A stretch of 64,000 nt of DNA, from assembly GCF_001640805.2 (NCBI RefSeq), contig NC_066847.1, positions 23,861,504 through 23,925,503 of the forward strand, given 5' to 3'. Under the pieces are notes generated by a model. The model searched no databases. It worked only from the letters and a program-made list of their open reading frames with translations, and had not been told where the DNA came from. Numbering within the stretch: the stretch's first letter is position 1; each line of letters begins with the position of its first letter. Source of the stretch: Lates calcarifer. Its lineage: Eukaryota; Chordata; Actinopteri; Centropomidae. Shown here in pieces: positions 11,016-23,727 of this stretch. The translations under genes and the position numbers were made by a program.

Positions 11016-12879
11016 CTGTGTGTTTATAGACTATGCCATCATGTCCTTAGGCATACTAGCATGAAATATTATCATATTTGAAACTGTATAATAATAATTT
11101 AAAAAAAAAGAGGAGCATGGACAAGTGATGCTCATAGTGCTCATACAGTATGTGTCTGTAATCCTGAGTAAACACTTGTTTTCTACGAAACGACACTGCC
11201 TAGTTCACTGGATATGTACGTAGTTTAGTCTTGAAGAGAAATTATTTCTAAGAAATTTTAACACAAATGCAGAAAACTGAGCTTTTTTCTATTCTAGGTG
11301 AACATATATTCAGGAAGTCTTTATTGCCAAACAATAGGATTTAATCTGTTGCATCAAACTGCCTCAAAACATGTCCTGATTGAGTTATTCAGCAGACATG
11401 TCATTGGTGTTTCTTAGTGTGCGTAGGTGTTGTAAGCAGTGAAATGCATGATTTCCTCAAAATCTGTGCTTATGTAGCATTAGCTCCTAATCCAAAGCAC
11501 TTCTTCAGTCTGTTGACTCATAGGAATGCATCATCCGACAAATCATTTCAGAAGTAAAGTCGATTTTGGCCTTCAAAAGTCTTTGTTTCCACGTTTTTGG
11601 CACCGCTGTCCCATTTTTAGAAGAAAGAAAAGCCCCTAAACGCTATAAATAAAAAGTTAGAATAAAACTGTTATAGAATATTTTAGAGCATCTCAGACAT
11701 TGATGATATTCGCTGTTTTACTCTGCCAAACATTCATGACATTTTGTCTCACTTGCTGATCTCAAAACAGCTCGCATGTGTTGTTGGATGATTCTGTTTT
11801 TATTACTGTTTATTACTGTTCGTGTGAAGTTGATGGATCTTTTGTTGGTAGGTTTTGCTGAATTTGAGAAAGAGATACTGTATAAGGGACCCTAGATACA
11901 GAGATCTCAATATTCTGTGATTACATCTTACCCCAAACTGCAGACATTAGTGATTCTTCGATCTAGGGTTTCATTAGTCTACTGTAGAGATGTCATTAGA
12001 CTTCTTCAGTTAATCTCTACACTCAGCATGGGTTCAATTTTTCTTTAATTAAAAACTCGCCTACCTGCAGTTTTCAACTCAGAATTTGTTCTTTTTTTAC
12101 TGTGTTTGAAAAATGATCTGGTTAAAGGGTTGTGATTCTCATAAAGGCGATGGAAAGTATTGCAGTATTGGGGACAGAGATTATGGTCTCAGTGGGGTTT
12201 TGGGAAACTCTTTCACCACTGTCTCGAAATGTGTCACGTGTATTACTGTAAAGTCTTGAAGGAGCTCTGTGTGGTCGTGGTTGGCTGAAACGGGTTCACT
12301 GACTGTTCAACAATAAGCCTGAAAGCATTTGCCTTAAGTCCTTATTTTGCTGCTAGTCACAGTTGGTGGTCATCTTAGTCTCCTGTTCTGTTCCCAGCTC
12401 TGTTATCTCTGACTTTGTGTATTAAAAGTGCTCATTGTATCAGGTGATTGTGCTTCAGTTCTATTGACAATCAGTGTTTTACGGACACCACCTTTAAATA
12501 GCACAACAGTGGTTTCAAGAGCAGCAGTCTGGCAGAATGTATTTCACCACTGTCCTCTACATTGTGCTGTTTTCTACTTCAACTTAAATGATTCATTTTA
12601 ACTAAAGGGATTCTTTGCTTTATGTTCACCTCATGAGGCTGGAGTGAGACATTTTCAGCAGGTACAGTTATAGATTTATTTCTTTATTTCTTTTTTCTTT
12701 CTCCGCTATCAGAGATTGAATGTTGGGTTTGAAGACAATATAAGCTCACAGTACTACAGTCTGTTTTTGACAAAGCAGATAGAAGCTCATTCTGATGTTC
12801 TTATGTATTAACACAGTTAATCAAGTGTTTAATAAACAAACTGATCTGATCCTCCTGTGTGTTTGTGGTTTCATCTTCA

Positions 12880-13060
12880 GGTCGACTAAAAATCCTTCAA
12901 ATAAGACCAGTCTGAGGTGGACACTGTTCAAAACTGATGCCCACAATCAGACCTTAACCTGTGATGTTGGGTCACAAATAGACATCAAGTTATTTTTAGG
13001 GGTTTCAAGCCAAAAGGATGGGGAACCACCAGCCTATGGCTTGATGGTGGAAATGTTGTA
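12880..13060 (+). repeat. Possible dispersed repeat fragment
   Basis: Contains gggtcacaaatagacatc followed by ggggtttcaagccaaaagg and ggggaaccacc, a string of phrases I associate with a widespread fish repeat. Only one copy is in the window, so support is weak. Confidence 0.3.
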
Positions 13061-14862
13061 TCTTATATGGGAAATCTGAGATGAGACAAAATGCCTGAAA
13101 TATCCTTTCTCTTTTTCTTAGATGCACTAGCACAAAGCTACCAGCAGGGGGTAGTGTTATACCACTCCAAGCCGTATGTATATCGTTTTATTTATCCTGA
13201 TTTTGTTCCTTATCTCAGTCATGTTTTGGACAATTTCATGGATTTTAGTGAGGGACAGAATAGATTATGTAGATGAAACTTTCCACCTCTGTTTTGCTTA
13301 AAGTCTGAGTGTGAATACAGTCAACAAGAATGAAAGATACTTGCAGGGATGACATTATTATTATTATTGTTTATTTCATTTCTTTTCTAAAGTTCTCTTT
13401 GCTCATTATCTCTTCAGTGTTTTTGGCAGCATTGATGATATTTCTAACTGCATAGCTAGGTGATCTTCTGAACTGTCTGATTGCTCTGCAGATTTGCTCT
13501 TGACTGACATTGCTTATCTCTCTCTCACACACACACACACTTCTGTCATTCCTTTATGGGAAATCCAAGGGTCTGGGTGTACAGGGAAAAGTGGTAAAAT
13601 ATCAAGCTAACTGCTACATGCTGTCCCATATCATCAGATAAACCACTTAATCATAATTTAGATGAACTGCAAAACGTTGATTAATGTTGAACCTCACCAC
13701 ACAGTTTTGTCATTTTATAGTGACACTCACAGTCACTTGCAGTGGAAACAAGGGCGTCGGTGTCCTCTTCTACCCCTCTTTCTCTCTCTTTCATCCTTTT
13801 ATCTTTCAGGTCAGATACTCTAACTGGAAAAGACCTTATCAGATGAGACGATCACTACCTTTCATCCACTTATCTGTCCATTCAGTCATCTGTCCTTGCA
13901 TCCACACATTCTATGATTAGCTCAGCAACTTCACATCGCCTTCATTCATTCAACCATCCGACCAGTCCTTCTGTGTGTGTTTCGGCTCAGTACACAGTGC
14001 GGTGCATTAGACGATAATTAGAAGCTGTCACACACACAAAAACCTGAAACTGGACTTTTTTTTTTTCTTGAGGAAAAGATCAAGAAGAAAGAGATGTGAC
14101 TCAGCCAATAAAAATGTGTTTCTGTATCAGAATAAGTGCAAAGAAACACAATGCTTTTACATGTTTTTTCCTAGGTTTCTCATTATAAATGTAATTATTC
14201 AGAGTTGTCAGTGTTAGAACAAATACGTTGCAAACAGTAATGATGTTTTCTGGAGGAGTTGTGAGCATTTTTATTAGCGAATTGTGTTTTATTCATGGGC
14301 CCTTAGAGAGTAATGTGTTGATACAACGTGCTGTAGCTTGGTGCATAGAGAATCACAGTCACACTGCCAAAGTTAGGGAGTCCAATTCCAACTGGGGCCA
14401 GCACACTAAAAATGTACGCACTGTGAGAAGGCTGGGATGAAAGCGTTCACGAAGTGGCATATATTATAAGATCATATTAAGGTTTGAAAAGCCCAGTTGG
14501 TCCAATTAAAGCAACACCAATGCAGGCGGCATGAGCCAAGATCAAGTAATTAATACACATAAAAAAATCTCTCATGACATTGACAGCAGCCAAAATAAGA
14601 GAGTTATGGAGAAATATAAGGTATGTTGAAAGCAGTTAAGTTGCACTGTGGTGTTATTCACAGTGTTAGACAAGGAGAAGGAAAAACACAATGTTTCGCT
14701 CATTTCTATCCTCACTCTACTCGTCACATCACTCTTTCCTTGATTATGATCACGTGTGATGGTAGTTCACTCAGCTCAAGAAGGTCCTCTTCAGTTTGTT
14801 TCAGGAGAAATTTTGACATAGATGTGACATAGTACGAACTTTGTACCTACTTCATAGGTGTG

Positions 14863-14905
14863 AACATTACTTTTTACTTTTTACTTTTTATTTTTACTTT
14901 TTACC
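14863..14905. repeat. (ACTTTTT)n minisatellite
   Basis: Tandem seven-base units of the form actttttactttttactttt, slightly interrupted. Confidence 0.8.
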
Positions 14906-15754
14906 CTTTGTTAATATCCCCTGCTTATAGTAGATCTACAATTGCCTCCAAGGATAAAAAAATCTGCCCCCCAAAAAAGTCCCCTCTCAAAAGAAACCAC
15001 ATAGTAACCACTAAATGACACACATTTAGAGTGTCATACTTAACATTATGACAGAGCGAATAATGAAATACCAGAGAAACATAATAATGTTCACTGGAAC
15101 ACAATATTCTTTGGAGTTTAATTAGCTTTTTGACACAGAGTGCCAATAACTGGCTTGATTAAATAAAGGTGAGCTGTGTTATCACATGTGGCAAACAAGG
15201 AGGCCTTACCCAGAAAAGAAAAGACTTACACAGCTGGAGAAAAGGAATGTTTCAGTGCTTACTCAGGTTGACGGTCTAAATGCCTTTGAGGCGTGATTAC
15301 AGCGTTTTCAAGTGAATTGTCTCCTGTCCTCCACTTCCCTCCCTGCAGGCGAGGAGCTCAGGACAAGTCACAGCAAGCAGAAATGTTAGCCACCTGCCAA
15401 ATGCTTCTTGGACTGTGGCTGCCAGCTCAGTGAATTTGGCCAGCCACTCTGGCTGGAAGTCACCTTTGTTCAACTAGCATTTCCTTTTCAAAAACTTATT
15501 TTACTAACTAAAACTGGTGGAACTGGAAGAATGAATACACTTGATACCGTATCGGTAATGGGAAAGCTATTTTCAGGACATGGTTAGGATGCAGTGAGGG
15601 AAGTCTAATTTACTTCTCTTACTTTTGCTTCTTTGGATATGCAGTGATTTTTCTCTGCGCCCTTGTTTTTTTCCATATTGCTTATTGGAGCATGGCTTCA
15701 AGGTGTAGATGAATGGACAATTTAAGATTAGAAAAGGACTAACAGTGTACAACC

Positions 15755-16300
15755 ATGCTAGCAGCTTTGTTAGTCTGCACTTAGACACAGGGATGATTTG
15801 AGCTGAAAGCTAACATGTGCACAATGTATTAATGTTTAGCAGGTATTATACCTGCTAAACATTAATACCATCTCATTTTGATGTGTTAGCATGCTAACAT
15901 ATGATAATGCTAAACACAAGGTGCAGCTGAGGCTGATGGGACTGTCCTTAGTTGCAGTACTGGACAAATAAAAAATTGAACCGATGATGGTGTTAGATGA
16001 AAGGTTAAGGGATGACCTGTTATGATTGATCCTGAGGGAGCATAAATGTGTGTGCAAACTGTCATAGCAATCTATTCAATAGTTATCATTGCGTTTCCGT
16101 TAAAACAACAAATGTCACCAGGGTGTGTCGCTAGAGTAAAAGTCAGGAGGATCATTGGTTGGTAGGTAGGATTTGTTGGTAAGATTCGTCCTCTGTGGAC
16201 CGTGAATGTGAGTACAAATGTTCATGGAAGTTCATCCAATAGTTGTTGAGATATTTCACTCGAGCATGTCACTGGCAAGGCCAAAAAATCCTCACTGTGT
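15755..16300 (+). repeat. Dispersed repeat family R1, copy A
   Basis: Shares ordered phrases with copies at 18860-19440, 26676-27145 and (reverse) 44640-44900: gctgaggctgatgggac, ggacaaataaaaaattgaac, gatgatggtgttagatgaaa, atccaatagttgttgagata. The family appears to have internal tandem sub-blocks, since the aaagtcagg...tgaatgt...caatagttgt module occurs more than once per copy. It has no coding capacity. I know the pattern as very common in percomorph genomes but cannot name the class. Confidence 0.75.
15826..15868. repeat. 43-bp perfect palindrome (21-bp arms, 1-bp centre)
   Basis: The left arm 15826-15846 begins gtattaatgtttagcaggta and the right arm 15848-15868 is its exact reverse complement, ending attaatac, around a single T at 15847. 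All 21 pairs match. It lies inside repeat copy A. Confidence 0.95.
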
Positions 16301-16651
16301 GCAACCTGTGGGCTGCTCTAATGAACATATTGTGCATGTCAAAGATACCTTTTGGAGTTAGTAGTATAATGGCTGCCTGTGGTCTAGAGTGAGTCTTCAA
16401 ATAAATAACAGTATTTTCATGAGTAAATCACCTCCATCCACGTGTCCCACCATGAGAATAATGTACCATGACCTTAAGAGCTGTCGGGTTAGCGGCGCTC
16501 TGGGAACGGCAGGCCTGGTACCAGATGACAAGCTCTCTAATAATTGACGAGCGACTAGTTGGACTAATCAGTAGGCTGCGGTCACTTCAGTCCACCGCTG
16601 CCCTCATATTAACCTGCTGCTTGTTATTAAGACAGAGCTCAAGAGCAGAGG

Positions 16652-16652
<1 letters not shown>

Positions 16653-16685
<33 letters not shown>
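16653..16685. repeat. (TG)n microsatellite
   Basis: About 33 bp of uninterrupted TG. Confidence 0.95.
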
Positions 16686-16687
<2 letters not shown>

Positions 16688-17888
16688 AGCAGAAAAAAAG
16701 GTTGAAATTCAGAGCATGAGGTGTTTGTTCGTGCATCCCAGTTCACCATGCTCACCCTTGCATCTGTCAGTTCTATTTGAACTTGTCCAGATCTTTTGCT
16801 TGAGCCTATAAGACAAACAAACCATGTTTCTTCTGCTAGTTTTAAATACAACTCTTTGTGTGTGTGAGTGACACAGTGATCTGGGCTGTCTGTCAATGTG
16901 TCAGAGTGCTAAGCTCCATGCCTCGGGTCATCTCTGTGTCTTAAAAAATGTAGGGCAGGGGGCTTCAGGTGTGTGCGTGCGTGTGCATGTGTGTTTGTGA
17001 AAGGAGAACAGAAGGAAAAGTGGGGGAGGTCTTTGTTTAAATGTAATATTAAGTGTGTTTGCTTACTGCAGACTTTGTCACTGTGTGTGTGGGTTGTGAG
17101 TATCTGCGAGTGTGTGTGTGTGTGTGTGTGTGACTCTATGAGCAGAATCAAATAAAAAAGTAACACTCATATTATTAAAAGCTGCAGTTTCTGAAACTGC
17201 ACGAGGTTGCAGTTTTTTCTGCTACATTTAGTTTTACTTTACATTTTACGCTTTTTCATATTAATAACAGTTTCGCTACTCTCCACCTCTTGCTGATTGA
17301 TGCCTTGCAATAAACAGTCATCTCTCACCCACTTCAAGCGTAAACGTGTGCTCTTATAAATACCAGTGAGGGGGTTCCTGTTTCCTGGGAGAAAAATCCT
17401 CTGCTACACAGGAAACTATGCTTTCCATGTTTGTCAAGGCAACAATGGCGGCTTGTTTGTAATAATTATAGGAAGGTAGAGGAAATTCAAGAGGGTGTGG
17501 TGGAGTTTGATCATTTTTATTATTACAATATGTTGGTCCAGTGCAAACAGGGAGTATTAAATACTGGTGAAAAGGCCTCTTATCACCAAAGATGTCACCA
17601 AAACCAGGAAAACAACAATTATATGCTCAGTTGTCTCAGAGGAAAAGCAATGTAAGAAAAAAAAATCTGTAAAAAATTATGTGCATACAGTTTCATTAAA
17701 AAAGGAGAAGAAGAAAAAGAAATTGTGTTTTGTGTGGATAACACTTCCCTAAACCTTCTCAGTGTCAGACTGAGTATAATTGGCTGTCAAAGTTTTTACT
17801 TTTTATCCATACTGTCTCGCCACTAAGTCTTCCATTGCTGTACCATCCAGGTTTTACAAATGTGAAATCTGTCACATATCACCCACAT

Positions 17889-17932
<44 letters not shown>
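17889..17932. repeat. (CA)n microsatellite
   Basis: About 44 bp of uninterrupted CA in intergenic sequence. Confidence 0.95.
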
Positions 17933-17937
<5 letters not shown>

Positions 17938-18859
17938 GACAGCTGATCTAAACTGCACACATTTTTCTGACTCCTGAGATGTATTACGTACGTACCCCTA
18001 CTATCAAACTTTTACAAGCTTGTATGCAGACTTGCAAGTCAGGAATCAAGATGTCTGAGCAGAGTTTTGTGCATAGATCTGATGTATTTGCTTCACTAGA
18101 GAGAGAACCTGCAATAAACAGACATTTGTTGCAGTGCAGTGACTTTAAAAACTTTATGAAGCCTCACAGTTGGACCATATGGCGCTGAGCTAAATGACCT
18201 GTGGATCAACTCCTCCATGTGACTGATGCATTTATTCAACAGAGCCACAGTTGGGATGGACAGGTAGACAGAAGGAGGATGAACAGATTAGGAGTAGGGT
18301 GAAAAGGAGAGAAAGAGGGAGAGAACAACAGGGAGAAGAGAGAGGGAATAAAATAATAAAATGGAACAGATAAAGAGCATAACAGAGAGAGGACATCAAG
18401 GGAAATGAGTAGATGGCAAAAAAAGAGAAAATAATGAAAAACGGACATGCAAGGTGGGACAACACCATGGTTCATTCACCGGGCAGGTCTTTAGGTCTGT
18501 TGGCCTGTGAGTCCTTAGAGAGCAGCTGTCAATCATAATCCACTTGGGACTGCAGGGACTCTGAATACAAAACCAAAAATGATCAAACACATTATCCCTG
18601 ATGAAACCAGCAGTTTCAGCCATGCACACTCCAACTTTACCTTTTTCCAGTGCGCACAATTAGCTGAGCTTATTGGTTTGTTCCCAGAATGATACATTGC
18701 CATGCCTGCTATTTATTTAGTCATTTGAGTATTTATTTTCCCAGATGTGGTGTGTAGAATATTCAGACTTCAAGTTCTTTCCTTGTGATTTGACCAGGTG
18801 AATCTAGGTGAGTAACAGCCATGATCTGTCATTTTATCTGTTGAAATGCTGCTGTGTCC

Positions 18860-19440
18860 ACAGCCATGCTAGTGGCTTTGTAGACAGTATTCAGGACACA
18901 GCCGTGGTTCATGCTAAATGTTAACATGCTTACCCAATGTTCAGCCTCTTAGTTTATTGTGTTAACATGCAAACATTTGTGCTGATGGGAATGTCGTTAG
19001 TTTGGTTGGGTGTTTTGTTATCAGAAATCAGCAAAGTTATCAAAATTAATCCTAAGGGAGTAACTTGAATGTGTGTACCAAATGTCATCCAATAGATGTG
19101 CAGACTTGACTTGCAGACTTAAAACCACAAATGTCAAGCCTCATACTGGTGTTGAAGGAAAAGTCAGGGGGTCACCAAAGTCATCAGGATATATCCCTAA
19201 GGCACCTCAGGATTATCTATACCAAATTTCATGACAACCCACCCAATAGTTTTACAAATAGTTCACAAAAAAAAGACTCCAGAAAAAGTCAAGGGATCAC
19301 CAAAGTCATTTGGCTTCATTGTCTGAGAAGCATGACTGTCTGGCAGTCCATGTCGTTGTTGAGATGTTTCAGTCTGGACCAAAGTGATGGACTGAGTGAG
19401 TGACGTTGGCGTCCACACTGCCACCATGGCTGAAAAGAAA
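18860..19440 (+). repeat. Dispersed repeat family R1, copy B
   Basis: Shares with copy A the phrases gccatgctag, tgctgatgggaatgtc and taatcctaagggag, and repeats the aaagtcagggggtcaccaaa / aaagtcaagggatcaccaaa module twice. Ends near tgttgagatgtttcagtctg and gaccaaagtgatggactgag. No coding capacity. Confidence 0.75.
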
Positions 19441-20000
19441 AGAAAGGCTGATGTTAGAAATGATGTCTGGAGACAACTGCAGCATGGTGGTGCAGCTCAG
19501 GCCTAATATTAAATTATGTATAGGTCTGGGTAGCAAATTGAATTTATCAAATTCAGTTTTTATGAATCTTTCACTCACCAAAATTTACTCACATTGCAGT
19601 TTTTAATAAATGTTGAAAAAGCTGACAATAGCTGCACAACTAAAGACTACTCTAATCAAACAGGACAGACATATCAGGAGAAAGACACAGTGAGAAAGGA
19701 AATGACTGAACTGATGTATAAAAATATGATTGCACTGTATTATATTGACCTGATCGTTTTTCCTGATGTAAGTCATAACATCCAGCCATGCACTGTATGT
19801 AGTGGTGTCTGCATGTGGTGTATTTGTTTTGTGTGTGGTCTGTTGCAAACAGGCAACAGATGAAGGGGAAAGAAGATGACAGAAGGACAGGAAGGGAAGA
19901 GGCTGAAGGAAAAAAAGAGGAGGAAGGAGGGAGGAGGATGGAGAATCCTTATCCTCTTGATTATAGTGTTTATGGCATCTGGACAGTTGTTTAGCTAAGG

Positions 20001-20002
<2 letters not shown>

Positions 20003-20046
<44 letters not shown>
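20003..20046. repeat. (TG)n microsatellite
   Basis: About 44 bp of TG, followed by a degenerate TG/CG patch to 20061. Confidence 0.95.
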
Positions 20047-20047
<1 letters not shown>

Positions 20048-20359
20048 ATGTGCGTGTGTGTAGTGCCCCAGGGACACACCTGGAGTGTAGCTATTCGCCG
20101 TTTCAACTCAGCCAGCCACTGGCACATTTCACTAGCCTCTGTTTCTCATGACTCCCATTCCTCCCCCCTCAGGGCAAGTCACAGAGTCTTTTCAACAGCA
20201 AAGGGGCTGAGTGTATAAACAGCATTACAAAGTGCACTCATGTCTCTTTCCTCAGCCTGCGAGTAGAAAGTGCTGGTGTTGACCAATCAATTGAGATGCT
20301 CATTCAAGTCTAGAATAAAGGAAACGTTTGTTATTTTGAAGAAAGAAAATGTTGCTGAG

Positions 20360-20730
20360 AGATACAAGGATTGATACAGCTCTTATGTCTGTTCATTAAA
20401 GATGACACTATAGCCAGGCCATGGCTAGGTCAGTGTAAAATAAGGAATAGAAAATGGGGGAAGTGACTAGCTTGGCTCACTTACCACAACATATTGTGGT
20501 TTTGTTTGTTTGGTTGCTTGTTTTTTTTTTTTGTTTGTTTTTTTTTTGTACAGATGAAACAAAGTGCTGGTAGACTGATGTTTGTTTTACTTTTAGTAAA
20601 GCCAGGCTAGCTGTTTCCCCTTGTTTTCAGTCTTAATGCTAAGCTAAGCTAATGGCCTCCTGACTTTAACTTCAAATATAAGAGACAAACACAGAGGTGA
20701 TATCAATCAAGCTGGTATTTTTAAACTACT
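20360..20730 (+). repeat. Dispersed repeat family R2, copy 1
   Basis: Contains agccaggctagctgtttccc, cttgttttcagtcttaatgc and taagctaagctaatggc, which correspond to phrases in 37270-37690 (gaagctgtttccccttgttt and neighbours). The first half is poorly preserved. No coding capacity; likely a non-autonomous DNA element, class unknown. Confidence 0.6.
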
Positions 20731-21394
20731 GATTTAAAAATATCATCTTAATTGCCATAAAACCCCTGGTTTCAATTATTTAGAGCTTGCAACATACATG
20801 CTGAAAACACCATCCTAAATACTAGACAGACATCACCAAATAAACAACGTGCAGTCACTAATCACCCAGAGTTCCAGCAACCAGTCTCAGCTTAAGAAGA
20901 ATAACATTTTCCCATGTCCATGTCCACACAAAAAATTGGTCTCCAATCAGATTTTCTAAATCTGACATTTGGGTTAAATGATTTTTTTGTCTTGAGAACC
21001 AGGTAAAACGCTCAATTAGTGAATTTATCTGTCTTATTTCAAGATCACTTCATTGAAAAATGGTAGGCTAGAGGATTAGTGGTTTTGTTTTGGAAACATT
21101 TAAAGTGATCTGTTGCCATTATGGCTTCCATCAGCAAGTTCCCAGTCGGAAAGAAACTGTTCAAAAATGACTTATTTGGATATTTATGGACATTTTTTGC
21201 AACTGAGAGAAACCGTGAACTTGAAATGTTCCATGTGGCTTTATAACTATAGTCCGATTGTTTCTTTTGTGTCCTCCAACTTTGAGCTGAGGTGAAAACG
21301 TGTGTCATTGTGCCTTTAACATTAAAGCTGGCAGCGCAGCGGGGCACGGCCAGGCACCTGCTCCGAGCGCACAGAGCCATTCTCAGACGCACTT

Positions 21395-21401
21395 TTCTCT
21401 C

Positions 21402-21448
<47 letters not shown>
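21395..21448. repeat. (TC)n microsatellite in the candidate promoter
   Basis: About 54 bp of CT repeat with one GT interruption near 21409. Confidence 0.95.
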
Positions 21449-21450
<2 letters not shown>

Positions 21451-21642
21451 AAATCAAACACATAAAAAAGCGAGTTTCGACAATGATCATGTGGCTTCTT
21501 TAAAGTCACAGATTCCGGATATGTCTCCCTAAGTCCCTGATCACGGAGGTGCATAGAAAGGGCCCCGAGGGGCTGGAGCCGAATTGAAACCTGCAGGTTG
21601 GCAGCGGAGGTTTTTGCGCAGCGGCACTGGGTCGCGTTTTTA

Positions 21643-21644
<2 letters not shown>

Positions 21645-21698
<54 letters not shown>
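21645..21698. repeat. (TC)n microsatellite in the candidate promoter
   Basis: About 54 bp of uninterrupted TC (GA on the other strand), about 200 bp from the first array. The long Arg-Glu frames seen on the minus strand here come from this repeat. Confidence 0.95.
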
Positions 21699-21701
<3 letters not shown>

Positions 21702-22172
21702 GAGATGTACCGGGGCGAAGAAGGAAAGGGTTGGGACAGGGAGGAATAGCTGGAGGGAGGGATGGCTGAATAACGAGGAGAGAAACACCCACTCCGGACT
21801 GACCGAATTGTATCCGGAGAGAGGGAGTGAGAGAAAGAAAGAGAGAGGGGAGAGGAAAGAGTGAGAAGGAAGAAGGACCCTTTGGGAGGCAACAACAGAA
21901 GCGGCAGCAGTCTTTCTGGTATTCAGAGGATTTCCTTTGGGGATAAAAAAAAAAAGAGGACGCTTTGAATTGATGACTGGAGAGGTATGAAAGGCGATTT
22001 CATCCACAGTGCGTGTGTCTGAGTGAGTCGGTCTCAGGTGTGCGGCGCTGGAGTGTTTGAACGCAACGAGTTCATTTGAATCAACATTTGAATCAATCTG
22101 ATAGTTTGACCCAAATCTGGCTTGAAAACTAGATTAAAAACCAGTCAGCACCACTTTGAAATTAACACCGAG

Positions 22173-22180
22173 TATAAATA
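22173..22180 (+). promoter_or_regulatory. TATA-like box
   Basis: TATAAATA in the CpG-rich region upstream of the col14a1 signal-peptide exon. If it is used, transcription would begin near 22200-22210. Confidence 0.35.
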
Positions 22181-23353
22181 TCGGCTGCGGTCGTTCAATC
22201 AAACTTGTGCAGTTTCACAAGCAGGTGGAAGAAATCGTTCAGAAATTAAAAAAATAAATTGTTGATTTTTATTGGACTAAAGATGTTTTTCCCAGCATAA
22301 GAGAAGTATTACATGTCTTTTCCCTCAGCCTTTTTAAAATGCGGTCGGTTTAAAACACAGTCTTGGATGGTACGCGCGCGCCAGAGTCGTCTGCGGTCTT
22401 GTTCTGTAATTAATTGCATTTGAGTGTGCGCAAAACTATATTCCAGAAATAGCCCTGAAACGCGTGCGCGTCCAGTGTGTACAGACTGCTTAGTTTTAAC
22501 GAGGGCGTCGCCTTAACCCTGGTTTTCATTAACCCATTAACTGGTTGCAAAGTTTGCCCTTTGGATTGTTACAAACAAGAAATTACGCAAACTGAAGAGA
22601 GGAGAAACTTTTGTCTCAATCTGACTTTTGTTATATCAGTGAGTGGAGAGAGAAGTGTAATTATAATAATCTCAGTTTAGTCAGATTAACTCCGTTGTTT
22701 GTTAGAGAGACTAAGAGAGATGATAATCTCCTTCTAATCCTGGTCATTTCCCATCTTCATGTCCTGAGGATGATGTATGAGAAAAAAAAAATCAATCCTA
22801 TTTTATGGAGTATTTTATACTTATTAATATGCACTGCCATTTTCCTGGCCTTTTGACACTGTCTGAATTGAAGGAGCTGCATGTTCTTCCAATGCCACCG
22901 GGTTACCTCCACATCAAGAGAAAGACTCAATCTTGAAACAACTTTTGTTGCACATGCTGTTTTATTCATAGGACTCTCAGCAAGGTGTGTGTGTGTCTGT
23001 GAGAGAGAGAGAGTGTGTGTGTTTCCCCAGGAGAGGAGTGATAAGATGTCTGTGCCCGTCCACTGTGTGTGATAATGAGTGGGAGACTGGAGAGAGGAGG
23101 AGGTGGAGAGGTGGAGGAGAGGGTCAGGAGAGGAAGAGAGGGAGGCAATGTGGAGGAGAAGAGGGTGCAGAGGACAAGAAGTGAGGGGTGAGAGTAGGAG
23201 ATGAGATAGGGGAGAGGAGAGGAGGAGGAAGAGAGGAGCTGTTGTGTTTGCTCTTGTTGTCCGACAATGGCACTCGTGAAATGTTCCCTCTCTGGGGTTG
23301 TCAATCAAACTTCTCTCTCCCTCTTTGTCTGTCACTCTGTCTGTCCTCCATCC

Positions 23354-23396
23354 TTCTTCTCTTCTCTTCTCTTCTCTTCTCTTCTCTTCTCTTCTC
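23354..23396. repeat. (CTTCT)n pentanucleotide array
   Basis: Pure tandem cttct units for about 43 bp, upstream of the signal-peptide exon. The same unit forms a longer array at 55660-55727. Confidence 0.95.
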
Positions 23397-23727
23397 CCTC
23401 AAACAAAGTCCCCCACTGTTTCGCCTGTTCTGCGTAGGCAGGACGCTCGCCCGCTGCTCTGCGGTCAGTCTAGACTGTTGGGCTACTGCTTTGTAATTGT
23501 ATCAAAGTGGATGGTAGACAGGAGTAACTGATTCCAGATCAGTGCCTGTGGGCTCATGTGGGCAAGGTGGGTCCTCTTGACCCACAGAGCCTCTCTGGTG
23601 CTGCAGCTGAATGGCATTCCTGGTGTTTCTGTCACTGAAACCCCCCTTTCTTTCTGTGTTTCCCCGCCTTTCTTTCTCACATTTTTCGCTTTTCATTTTC
23701 TCAGCGTGATCTTTCCTCTCTGCGCAG

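Larger units (their letters stand above)
8900..21300. other. deptor-col14a1 intergenic region
   Basis: I see no protein-coding gene in this interval. It holds a Tc1 relic, a MITE-like element, two copies of a shared dispersed repeat (15755-16300 and 18860-19440), another repeat at 20360-20730, a possible repeat fragment at 12880-13060, and microsatellites at 16653, 17108, 17889 and 20003. The frames at 12795-13276, 14228-14440 and 19594-19863 have no recognisable product, no splice context and no codon pattern that persuades me. Confidence 0.65.
21300..22470 (+). promoter_or_regulatory. col14a1: Candidate col14a1 promoter / 5' UTR region (CpG-rich, with TATA-like box)
   Basis: CpG dinucleotides are much denser here than in the flanks, for example at 21331-21390, 21605-21636, 22373-22395 and 22457-22470. 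A TATAAATA sits at 22173-22180. Two long (TC)n arrays lie at 21395-21448 and 21645-21698. The first coding exon starts at 23728 with only 19 untranslated bases before its ATG, so at least one non-coding exon must lie upstream, and this is the obvious place. The exact start site and the donor of that exon cannot be fixed. Confidence 0.5.

Noticed and set aside
13091..13276. Possible short intergenic protein
   Set aside because: No match to a known family, no transcription signals, and it adjoins a probable repeat fragment.
19603..20127. 174-codon minus-strand frame
   Set aside because: Half of it is (CA)n-encoded His-Thr and the rest has no family resemblance or splice context.
21447..22007. 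186-codon and 129-codon minus-strand frames rich in Arg-Glu
   Set aside because: They are generated by the (TC)n arrays read on the opposite strand, with no recognisable domain.
22757..23335. 192-codon minus-strand frame rich in Ser/Leu/Pro
   Set aside because: It reflects purine-rich + strand sequence read on the complement; no domain is seen.
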